Shown piece after piece: positions 23,285-34,324 of a stretch of 64,000 bases of DNA (the first letter of the stretch is position 1; each line of letters starts with the position of its first letter). Location of the stretch: NCBI RefSeq assembly GCF_963422355.1, contig NC_085085.1, positions 4,203,675-4,267,674 of the forward strand, written 5' to 3'. A program made the translations under genes and the position numbers. The notes below the pieces were generated by a model that made no database searches, was not told the origin of the DNA, and saw nothing but the letters and a program-made list of their open reading frames with translations. The DNA comes from Corticium candelabrum. Lineage: Eukaryota > Porifera > Homoscleromorpha > Homosclerophorida > Plakinidae.

Positions 23285-24452
23285 TTGCATGTACATACTG
23301 TTGTGCACTGCTAGGCTGCTTTGTCTTCATTGATCAACACTGACTCCTTTGATTCAGTTTTTCTCATGAATGAATACCTCCACGACTTCGAGAAGTGTAA
23401 AATTCTATGATGAAAAATATAACACATCGACAAACTGATGCCACCAAACCCACGTTATGTTAATTTGAAATCTACAATATTTATAAGCATTTGCTGTCTC
23501 TAGTGTTTCCCATCTGAGTTCACATTTAATAAACTGTTGTGGCAACTATTGTCCGTACCAATACAGGACATTACCCGAACAAACTGGTCTTACTGCCAAA
23601 CACATGGCAATTTGACAAGATGTTGTCTGGACAACATGTAGTACACCTCTGGCAGCAGGGGTTCAGGTGACTATAGTATATAGGCGTTATTGTGTAGAGA
23701 TAGCCCACTTCCTATGGGAAAACATTTCACACTAAAAAACTGTTTGTCGTAAAGTTTAGGTCTGCCTTTAGCCTATAACCTAACACTAATTGCTCTGAGT
23801 AGCAGATTTAGGTAACAAGAATTTTGCTAAAAGGTTAGTCATCATTAGAACTTACAAATAATAGATGTTCCAGGTGTTGATGTTTACTCAACTATGAAGA
23901 GTGGTAAGAGTGTTCAGAAGTCCCAAAATTAGATAAAGACAGAGTAGTGCTATTTCTGTTCATTCTGAGTTAGGAATTGGTTTTGAAATAGGTAGCACCT
24001 TCAATTTTAAGACCTTTTCATTCGATTAGTGTGTGTGAAATGTCAGTATGAAAGGCATGCAGTATAGTCACCTTGAATGTCTGGACACTGCCCTTGCTGT
24101 CCCGTCAACATCAAGTTGTTCTGACAAATGTACGAACACTTGGAATACTAATTTTATTTAAGGCCTGCAATATGTAGTAGGCTAACTAACATCATCCCCC
24201 TTTGTCAATTGATTAATGTATACCAAATGAATACAACTTACACTATGAGAAAGAACATGACTGCATAAACTAAAGCCATGACAAGGAAGGTGAAGGCTCC
24301 ATAGTTGGGTAGAAAGCTGATATTGTCTTGATTGATAGCAGAATACAATGGATTAAAGATCACTAGTGCTAGTAACGAATTTATGGACTCCTCGAAAAGA
24401 TGATGAAAGAGAGAAGAGGGCTCTTTGGTGTTCTTTCACAACACGTTTTGAT
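23285..24452 (-). pseudogene. Truncated SLC46-like transporter fragment (exon 3, intron, part of exon 2)
   Basis: Exon 3 (23404-23311) is intact and reads to the same stop as the working genes. Exon 2 survives from the donor at 24242 to about 24452 and then stops dead, with a 4-base insertion breaking frame. There is no exon 1. The unspliced intron shows it came from genomic DNA. It is inserted into tankyrase-relic flank: sequence left of 23285 and right of 24452 continues as one block at 29440-29470. Confidence 0.85.
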
Positions 24453-26361
24453 ATTCTTATCGTTTCTCATGTAATTGAGCACAAGTCATAGGTTTATTAT
24501 TTTATATGCTTTTGTACCAGTGTTCAAAATTTTATGGCAGACGTAGTCGTCACCTTGGCAACCTCACAGAATTTTTCAGTTGTCAAGAAAGTTTAAGAAT
24601 TTTAAATACATTTCATAAAATATCAATAATGATATTGATTGTTTTGGCAAGTAAAAGTAAACCCAGGACTTCAGAGCTGTCACTCTCAGTCTGAGTAATT
24701 TCACTATTATACTCTACTTCATATAAACAAAAATATACGGGTCCACAATAACTTGAGTGACTTTAGTCATCAGGATGGCAACCTCGCTGGTATAATTGGT
24801 CATTGCGTGAACTCAGTTAGTCGTCAAATGACAACTTGACGACCACTTGTTCGAACACCGATGCACATGTGACCATGTACAAGCACAAACATTTAACAGG
24901 AAAATAAATTGTTCACGAGAGGTGTGTTGACAGTGATTTCATGATCATGACCTGATTTATCTGCTTTATTCTCTAGCTTTCTGTATTTGGACATTCTTGC
25001 TTAGAGATGTTGAGGTACATCTTGAGTTTTGGCAAAGTCTGTTCAGATGTAGAGAAAGCGCTGTTCTCTGGTATGCTGTTTTCTCAGAATTTGTTATTTG
25101 GTGATTGTTGGGTATTGACACTATTGTACGTCAGGGTTTTAAGAGATCAGGCGTAGGAACCTAGATTTGGTTGAGGGGGTACACATTTGCCTAAGAGGGC
25201 GTGGCTCCTCACAACAAGGCTAAATGTTTTATTAGTTAATCATGTATATTGATGATACACAGCAAAAACAGGAAACCACTATAGTGTTAGTGCAGTAATA
25301 CTGTATGTCATGTCAGTGTTATCAACGTTTGTCATCCTTATATATTGACAGCTGGAAAATTTATAAGGTCACGTACGCCCAGTTCCACCCCCCACCCCCC
25401 ATTCCTACACTATGTTTCAGGTCACAGCGCCTAGATAGGCATAAACTTCAGCTGGTGCTTTCCAGGCATTACAGTTCTCTACCCTTTACTTCTAATGTGG
25501 GAAGTTCCAATACCTCGATTTCCCTTCTATGATAAGCTTTGTAGAATGGAAACAAACAAAACAACAACAATATATATATAATATATGTATATAGTATTTA
25601 TTGACTGTATAACTGAGATTTCCGTTGCTTTATATACATCATGTATACTAAGGCTGGATATACTTTGGTGGTGGTTAGCACCTGTAGAAGACATACATAG
25701 TTTAATTGCTATGTGGTTGTACTTGTGATAGGGCCGCTTATCCAAAATATTTAATTCACTATGAAATCAAGACACAAATCTCCTTATATACATCAAGCTA
25801 AGTCGATAATTGCAGGATCACGTGCGTCATCTGGAAACACAGGTTAACTTGAAAACAGCTGTATATATGCTATAATATACAGTTATTATCAAAGTGTTCA
25901 CTTAGGTGTTTGTAGAAAGTACTGTGTCAACGATATAGATGTGTTCATAGATGATAGACTTAGTAAATATTCTTTGAGTGCAATGCAGTTTGGACATGGA
26001 ACTATACATACTCCGTATAAATTTAGTGTATGTATACCTATTTACTGAACACTCCCCATCTTCAGGTCAGGTCAGTTAGGCAATGCAATAACCATTTGCT
26101 CCCATGATGCACGGATAAGAGAGGTTAACAGAGTAACGATATTCAGAACTCTAAATGCCAGAGGCACAATTGAACCCGATAGGAATTCCTTGACTGGCAT
26201 TAGGAACACCGTATATTTGGTGGAAAGTGATGACTCACATGTCATATCAAAATTCAATATTGTCTACTATTTTGTAGAGTTAGACATATTTTTTTCACAT
26301 TCAAATAACAGGCTCCTCATCTAGTACTCTATAAAAATACCACTACATACCGTGTACAATG
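24453..26361. other. Intergenic repeat unit of the SLC46-like array
   Basis: Matches 29460-31229 and, in part, 37650-38355. This is the downstream spacer of each array copy, with shared blocks such as AATTGTTCACGAGAGGTGTG and CCACAATAACT. I see no coding sequence in it; the open frames are not kept between copies. Confidence 0.65.
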
Positions 26362-28183
26362 CTAGGCTGCTTTGTCTTCATTGATCAACAGTGACTCCTT
26401 CGACTCGGTTCTTTTCATGAATGAATACCTCCACGACTTCGAGAAGTGTAAAATTCTATGATAAAGCACAACACATCAACAAACTGATACCACCAAACCC
26501 AAGACATGTTAAATCTGCAAGCTACAGTATTTGTATAAGCATTCGATATCTCTAATATGTTTCCATCTGAGATCACTATTCATAACTGTCATGACAACTA
26601 TTGTTTGTAGCAGTAGTAGCATCACCCTTTGTCAATTGATTAATAATGTATCACAAATGAATAAGACTTACACTATGAGAATGAACATGACTACATAAAC
26701 GAAAGCCATGACAAGGAAAGTGAAGGCTCCAGAATTGGGTAGAAAGCTGATATTGTCTTGATTGATAGCAGAATACAATGGATTGAAGATTACTACTGCT
26801 AGTAATGAATTTATGGTCTCCACGGATGATGAAAGAGAGAAGAGGGCTCCTTGGTGTTCTTTCACAACACATTTTGATAACATAGATGTCAACGTTGGAG
26901 CAACAACAGCAGACGGTAAGCCGATGCCCAAAACTTCAACAAAAATAAACAACAACTGATCAGAGCAATAAGAAATTGAAACTAAGCTACTTTGCAGTCA
27001 TGGAACACAAAGTAGAATGCTTCACTAGTCAAATACCTAGAAACATGCTCCACGTTGAGGTGACAAATGTGAGATAGACAAATTCTGCAATAAAAGATAG
27101 AATGCCCACCAATACTATTGTTGAATCTCTCATATGGAAGAAAGTGGTAAAAACCGTTAAAACGACTGTTGCCCCCAAAATCATACAGAAATATGACAAT
27201 CCAAAGAAGTAGCCGATTATACTCGTACTCCAACACAAAGGTGTACCAAGAAAATAAAGGTACATTATGATAGGCGAACCATCACCGACGAGAACACTGA
27301 GGCCGTCAGCAAGCAACAACAGGCAAAGGCACCATATCGGTTTACTGTGTACCTCCCTTGATTTCAATATCTGAAATCCTCTGATGGCAGACTTCATACT
27401 ACATCCATTCCCATCATCTGGTGGAGTAACATCATGATCAGCATAACCATCATTACGACTTCTAGTAGTCATGCTCTCCTTGTCATTGACATCACTGCTG
27501 TCTCTATCTTCGGCCCTCAGTGGATCATCAAGCAAGAACAACACATACAACAAGCAGAAAAAATAACTGAGCAAACAGGCGAAGAGAACACTAAAAGGGC
27601 CAATGTACTGCAATAGAACGCCACCAGCTGCTCGTCCCATTCCTGCTCCTAGAGCCATCATTCCACTCAGTATGCCAAGACGTCTCGTTCTCGTTTTGAT
27701 GCTAGACACATCTGACGTGTAAGAATAGACAGCCAGATACAACAGAGTGTTACCGCCCGACAACCCATAGGGTATGGTACCAAAAAACATGTAACCAATG
27801 GGCAATTTCCAGTAAACAACAACAAGCAGCACAATCATGAAGCAAGCTCCTGCAATCACAGGAATTATCATCATCAACCTCCTGCCGTGTTTGAGTCTAT
27901 CCGACCAGCTCCCAATCGCTAGAGTCACGGCGACCGACGGAATGTAGACAGACAGAACGAGATAGAGCAGCCATTTCGAAGCAGCCGACTGAGCCCTCCT
28001 CTCCGCTTCGAATTCCTCTCCCGTGTTGTTGCCACACGTTTGTGTCCTATTATTGCTGTGCACGTCATATTCCTTGTAGAAGTAGTCGTTCAAAAAGCTA
28101 GTGATCCAAGTCGATTCCGACAATAATGCATAGTAAAAGAATACAACGACAGGATCAGGCACTCGTACACGACAGGACGCCAT
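26362..28183 (-). CDS. SLC46-like major facilitator transporter, array copy 2
   Basis: Exons 28183-27037, 26933-26672 and 26455-26362 join in frame (phases 1 and 2) to 500 residues. About 12 hydrophobic segments are visible. The signature GSWSDRLKHGRR between TM2 and TM3 is the family form of the major facilitator loop motif, and the ERRAQSAASKW run before TM2 fits SLC46 (folate, heme or cyclic-dinucleotide carriers). The first outer loop has NNRT and two cysteines (likely glycosylated). The central loop (about residues 225-270) is acidic and variable. I start at MASC, shared with the other copies; an in-frame ATG two codons earlier is possible. The second-exon acceptor is set at GAAG before TTTTGGGC, because the bases upstream vary in length among copies. 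Substrate is unknown. Confidence 0.9.
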
Positions 28184-28211
28184 ACGCACCGCCCACTAGT
28201 TGCATCAGTAA

Positions 28212-28346
28212 CAGGGGCGGCGGAGCGAGTTGAAAGTTGAGGGGGCTGAAAGGGTAAACATTACAGAAAGCAGAAATTCTACAGCATAAAGTTGATAAAG
28301 TTGGGGGGGCTCTAGCCCCCCCAGCCCCCCGGCTCCGCCGCCCCTG
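28212..28346. mobile_element. 135-bp MITE 28 bp upstream of SLC46-like copy 2
   Basis: Inverted ends CAGGGGCGGCGGAGC and GCTCCGCCGCCCCTG, flanked by AGTAA on both sides (28207-28211 and 28347-28351). The G- and C-tracts inside can pair to extend the hairpin. It lies in the 5' flank of copy 2; I see no match in the 5' flanks of copies 3-5. Confidence 0.85.
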
Positions 28347-28351
28347 AGTAA

Positions 28352-31229
28352 GCTCCAGTTTAGTAATTTGGTACAGTGCAGCGACTATGTACAGACAAAC
28401 AGGTTCACTACAGCACAGCTCCTACAGACGGCAAACTGCACCACGCCTGGTTCCTGTCGGTATTCTTTGTTGCAAGCCTCTAGTAGGAGGTGTGCCAGTG
28501 GCAGGAAACACGTCATAATAGCTTTGCTGTGTTTACGGATCTGGCTTTCCTGATCAAGTTCTTTCCAATGACGTAGGAATCAATCTGAAAATTTTCCCAC
28601 AGACTCCATAATGGACGTTTTTTAGTATACCTACAAGTATAGCAGCATGCCTAAACTGCAGTGCAAAATATTTTTAGAGACGTGAGACTGTGATGCCTAC
28701 AAGTACTTTAGTAGTATACCTACTAGACTTGACCCGTTAGCCCTATAGTGTACAAGGGCAGCAGGGGCTATAGAAACTGTCATAATATCCGAATCTTGCT
28801 TATAACTAGATCTTGTAAAAGTGAGAGCTAGCGCTCTGAAGCAGCTACTCAAGAATTTCAATTGAATGATCTCATCACTATAGCACATAGTGATCAAGAA
28901 TATAGAGAAGAGGCCGAATTTCATAAATGTTGTGAACCAGATCTCATCACTATAGCACAATAAATGCGTGGTAGTTATGATGATAAATTAGACAAATTTA
29001 GTATTTCTTTCTATCAGTCTTCATTGTACAGTATTTTGAATAAGTTTCCTGTGTGATGTTTTTAGGAATATATTTTGCTGAGAATTTTGTCCAAGTGCAA
29101 TTATAACCTACATGCATGGAACCAGTGGTGGAACATGATTAATTTATGTCGGATCGTGATCATTCATATACTACATTTGCCATAAACAAATGCTACCGTG
29201 TGATGTTGGACTTGGAAACCATGCATTTCGGCAGTTTGCAGCTATGGAAATGGCACATGCTGCTCTTGGTCACACTACAGTTATTGGTAGGCCAGACACA
29301 GAATGACTGCATTTTGCAGAGTATGTTTTACGTATACTGGAGAACAGGCAATGGATAACTTATACATGAAGCTTGTGATTGCAGTTATATAGACTTGCAG
29401 AATAGAACTGTGAGTAACAGGGACGTGTTTTCTCAGACTTTGGATGTCAAACTACCATACATTCCTATTGTTTCTCATGTAATTGAGCACGAGTCTTGGG
29501 TTTATTATCTTATATGCCTTTGTTGGCAAACCATGTACCAGTGTTCGAATTTTATGGCAGTCGTAGTCATCATCTTGGCAACCTCGCAGAATTTTTCAGT
29601 CGTCACAAGTTTAGGACTTCTACATATCTTTCATAAAATATCAAATAATGATATTGATTGTTCTGGCAAGTAAACGAAATCCCAGGACTTCAGAGGTGTG
29701 AATCTCAGTCTGAGTAATTTCACTATACTCTACTGCATAGAAACAAAAATGTACGGGTCCACAATAACTAGAGTGCCTTTAGTCGTCAGGATGGCAACCT
29801 CGCTGGTATAATTGGTCATCGCGTGAACTCAGATAGTCGTCAAATGACAACTTGATGACCACTTTTTCGAACACTGATCCACAAATGACCGTATACAAGC
29901 ATAAACATTTAATAGGAAAATAAATTGTTCACGAGAGGTGTGTTGACAGCAATTATGCAATCATGGCCTGATCTATCTGCTTTATTCTTTAGCTTTCAGC
30001 AAATTATGTAGTTGGATGTTCTTGCTTAGAGATGTTGAGGTACATCTTGATTTTGGCACAAGTCTGTCATTGATATGTAGAGAAAGCTGTGTGCTCTAGT
30101 ATGGTGTTGTCTCAGAATTTTTCATTTGGTGATTGTTGGGTATTGACACTATTGTACGTTAGGGTTTAGAGAGATCAAGCATAGGTACCTAGATTTGGTT
30201 GAGGGGGCACACATTTGCCTAAGAGGGCGTGGCTTTGCACAACAAGGATAAATGTTTTATTAGTTAATCATGTATATTCATGCTACAAAGCAAAAGAACA
30301 GAAAACCAACATTAACACTATAGTGTAGGTGCAGTACTACTGTAAGTCTTGTCAGTGTTATCAATTTCTATGTCTGTCAGCCTTATATATTGATAGCTGG
30401 AAAAATTAAGGGGGCACATGCCGCTAGTCCCCCTGGTCCTACACCTATGTTTCCATTCACAGTGCCTTGCTAAGCACAAGGGCACGTATACTACGGCTGG
30501 ATATACTTTGGCAATGTTTAGCATCTGTAGAAGACATTCATAGTTAATCGCTATGTCATTGTGGTTGTACTGTGATAGGGCTACATATCAAAAATATTTA
30601 ATTTCACTATGAAATCAAGAAACCAGAAACAAAATCTCCTTCTCTACATCAAGCTAAGTTGCACAATTTGGACATTATATTTTTGCAGTCAGTCGATTAT
30701 TGCAGGATCGCTTGAGTCATCCGTAACCATAGGCTAACTTGAAACAGCTGTATATACAATAATATACAGTAACTATCAAAGTGTTTCATTTAGGTGTGTG
30801 TAGAAAGTATTTTGTCAATGATATAGATGTGTTCATAGATGATAGACTAGTAAATATTCTTCAAGTGCCTTGTAGTTTAGACATGAAATTATACATACTC
30901 GTTATAAATTTAGTGTATTTACTGGACATTCTCCATCTGGTTCAGGTCAGCTAGGCAACGCAATCACAATTTGCTCCCATGATGCATGGATAAGGGAGGT
31001 TAACAGAGTAATGATATTCGGAACTCTAAATGCCATAGGCAAAATTGAACTCGATAAGTATTCCTTCACTGGTATTATTTTGTGGAAAGTGGAGACTCAC
31101 ATGTCATATCAAAATTCAATATTGTCTACTAATTTGTCGAGTTAGACATACTTTTTCACATTCAAATAACAGGTTCCTCATCTAGTACTCTACAAAAATG
31201 AACACGACACGTACATACCATGTACAATA
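28352..31229. other. Spacer between SLC46-like copies 2 and 3, with the tankyrase relic
   Basis: Apart from the PARP relic at 29066-29347, this is array spacer sequence: 28930-29460 matches 22797-23280 and 29460-30970 matches 24453-26060. No intact frame of note. Confidence 0.6.
29066..29347 (+). pseudogene. Tankyrase-like PARP catalytic exon, decayed, copy 2
   Basis: Fuller than copy 1: the pieces [34 protein letters not shown] and FAEYVLR can be read in order with frame changes and a stop. In tankyrases this region holds [23 protein letters not shown] and AEYVIYRGEQ. The donor is degraded (GGCAAT in place of GGTAAG). The rest of the catalytic domain and the ankyrin repeats are not seen in the window. 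Confidence 0.78.
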
Positions 31230-33046
31230 CTAGGCTGCTTTGTCTTCATTGATCAACAGTGACTCCTTCGATTCGGTTGTTTTCATGAATGAATATCTCC
31301 ACGATTTCGAGAAGTGTAAAATTCTATGATAAAGCATAACACATCAAGAAACCAATACCACCAAAACCTAAGGTATGTTAAATTTGCAAGTTACAGTATT
31401 CGTATAATTTGTATAAGTATTTGATATCTCTAATGTTTCCATCTGAGATCATTTATCATAAACCGTCATGACAACTATTGTTTGTAGCAGTAGTAGCATC
31501 ACCCTTTGTCAATTAATTATTGTATAGCAAATGAATACGACTTACACTATGAGAATGAACATGACTACATAAACGAAAGCCATGACAAGGAAAGTGAAAG
31601 CTCCAGAATTGGGTAGAAAGCTGATATTGTCTTGATTGATAGCAGAATACAATGGATTGAAGATTACTAGTGCTAGTAATGAATTTGTGGTCTCCACAGA
31701 TGATGAAAGAGAGAAGAGGGCTCCTTGGTGTTCTTTCACAACACATTTTGATAACATAGATCTCAATGTTGGAGCAACAACAGCAGATGGTAAGCCGATG
31801 CCCAAAACTTCAATAAACAACAACTGATCAGAGCAACAGCAACAAATTGAAAACAAGTTACTTTGCAGTCACATACAGTAACACAAAGTAAAATGCTTCA
31901 CTAATCAAATATACCTAGAAACATGCTCCATGTTGAGGTGACAAATGCGAGATAGACAAATTCTGCAATAAAAGATAGAATACCCAGCAATACTATTGTT
32001 GTATCTCTCATATGGAAGAAAGTGGTAAAAACAGTTAAAACGATTGTTGCCCCCAAAATCATACAGAAATATGACAATCCAAAGAAGTAACCGATTATGC
32101 TTGTACTCCAACACAAAGGTGTACCAAGAAAATAAAGGTACATTATGGTAGGCGAACCATCACTGACGAGAACACTGAGGCCGTCAGCAAGCAACAACAG
32201 GTAAAGGCACCATAACGGTTTAATGTGTAACTCTCCTGATTTCAATATCTGAAAGCCTCCGATGGCAGACTTCATACTACATCCATTCCCATCATCGGTT
32301 GGAGTAACATCATTATCAACATAATCATCATGAAGACTTCTCCTCTCCTCATTGTTGACATATCCTGAATCTTCAATTCTAGGGGGATCATCAAGCAAGA
32401 AAAACACATACAACAGGCAGAAAACGTAACTGAACAGATTTGCGAAGAGAACACTATAAGAGCCAATGTACTGCAACAGAACACCACCAGCCGTTCGTCC
32501 CATTCCTGCTCCTAGAGCCATCATTCCTGTCAGTATGCCAAGACGCCTCGTTCTTGTTTTGATGCTAGACACATCTGACGTGTAAGAATAGACGGCCAGA
32601 TACACCAAAGTGCTACCACCGGATAACCCGTATGCTATGGTACCAAAAAATATGTAACCAATGGGCAATTTCCAGTAGACAATAACCAGCAGTACAATCA
32701 TGGAGCAAGCTCCTCCAATCGCAGGAATTATCATCATCAACCTCCTGCCGTGTTTGAGTCTATCCGACCAGCTGCCAATTACTAGAGTCACGACAACCGA
32801 CGGAATGTAGATAGACATAACGATGTAGAGCAGCCATTTTGATGCGACAGACTGAGCCTTCCTCTCCGTCTCAAATTCCTCCCCCGAGTTGTTTCCACAC
32901 GTTTGTGTCCTATTATTGGTCTGCACTTCGTATTCCCTGTAGAAGTAGTCGTTCAAAAAGCTAGTGACCCAAGTCGTTTCCGACATCAATGCAAAGAAAA
33001 AGAATAAAAGGACGGGATCAGGCACTCGTACACGACAGGATGCCAT
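31230..33046 (-). CDS. SLC46-like major facilitator transporter, array copy 3
   Basis: Exons 33046-31915, 31807-31546 and 31323-31230 give 495 residues in frame. Membrane carrier with the loop motif GSWSDRLKHGRR at residues 91-102, NNRTQTC in the first outer loop, and TRTRRLGILTGMMALGAG between the TM4 and TM5 area. The C-terminal exon is a short cytoplasmic tail, ILHFSKSWRYS onward, ending NEDKAA. Of the four genes this has the shortest central acidic loop. Family role: proton-coupled import of small organic anions across plasma or lysosomal membranes; the substrate here is not known. Confidence 0.9.
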
Positions 33047-33750
33047 GCCTACCTTACAAGAGCCAAGGCGGGTCTACCGCGCGTGGGCAAAAACATGCAA
33101 TTACAAACATCAGCATCCGTATTGGCATCCAGCATGCGTACTAGAGTACTAGTGTGTGAAATATTTGTAGCGACTGTGAGGCGAGTAGACATCGTTATTC
33201 GAAACTTGCTCATAACGTATGCAGTAAACTGAGAGCAGAGTTAGCGCTCTGAAAGCGGCTACAGAAGAAGAGCTTCAGTCCGGGAGCCACACAAGAAGGA
33301 CGTGCTAAAACACGTGGAGTTAGCGCGAGGAGAGGACTGGGTGTACGAGTCTTGCCACAAACTTCAAAAGAGCATAACTTCCCCAGTGCTATAAGCTGTA
33401 GTAGGCATGCATATTACAATATACGCATGTGTACATCCTAGATGACATGAGTTGGATTCTCTAAGAAACAATTTAGAATCATGTACAAAATTCAGTTCTT
33501 AGGTTAAAACTTGAGTGATTACAGCAATTCATATACACTGTATACATGTACATGTAGATGCCTTCAAAATTACTGTCAGTCATTGCATGCTATGACGTCA
33601 TGGGCCTGAATATGATAAAAACATTTAAAAAACTGTTGAAATAATATGATATACACTGTAGTTGATACTGATTTAAATTTCAATGCTTACGCTGTAGACT
33701 GTACATGTTAGCAACTCGGTATGCTGTATGGTTCAATTCGAGATCACTGA
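33047..33750. other. Intergenic region between SLC46-like copy 3 and the 7TM receptor gene
   Basis: The first ~250 bases resemble the upstream flank of copy 2 (block TTAGCGCTCTGAA). The rest is AT-rich with no recognised gene; it probably holds the 3' untranslated region of the 7TM gene. Confidence 0.5.
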
Positions 33751-34266
33751 CTAGACCAACTGAACTGACGTGGTATGGACATCACTTGACTGGTCCTTAA
33801 TAAGTTTGTTTTGCCGATGCCTCCTGACACAACAACTCCAAGGTAGAACACTTCTCGCTTCTTTGGATAGAAATACGTATGGTAAAAGAGTGATTGAATA
33901 TAGAATTAGCACTAAGCGGGAAATAATGGTGAAGACTGGGTATTGATAATCAAGAAATGTTTGAGGACAGTCCCAGCTGTCGGGCTGATTCTTCAAGCAA
34001 TTATAGTACTCCTTTACATAAAACAATATAACTTCAAAATTTCGAGCTTTCAGTCCGAAACAGATAAACAGAAGAGTTGAGACGATTGGTGTCATGATTG
34101 CCAACAAATAGAATCTCCACCGCAACACACGTATCTCATTCACTTGATTAGTATTAGCATGTAGCATGGAGTTTGAAGATTCAGTTTGTAGTTTTCTTCG
34201 CCTCTTAACAGCCTAACAACAAACCATTGTGACTATTACACACAGACACGTGAACACACACACACA

Positions 34267-34324
<58 letters not shown>

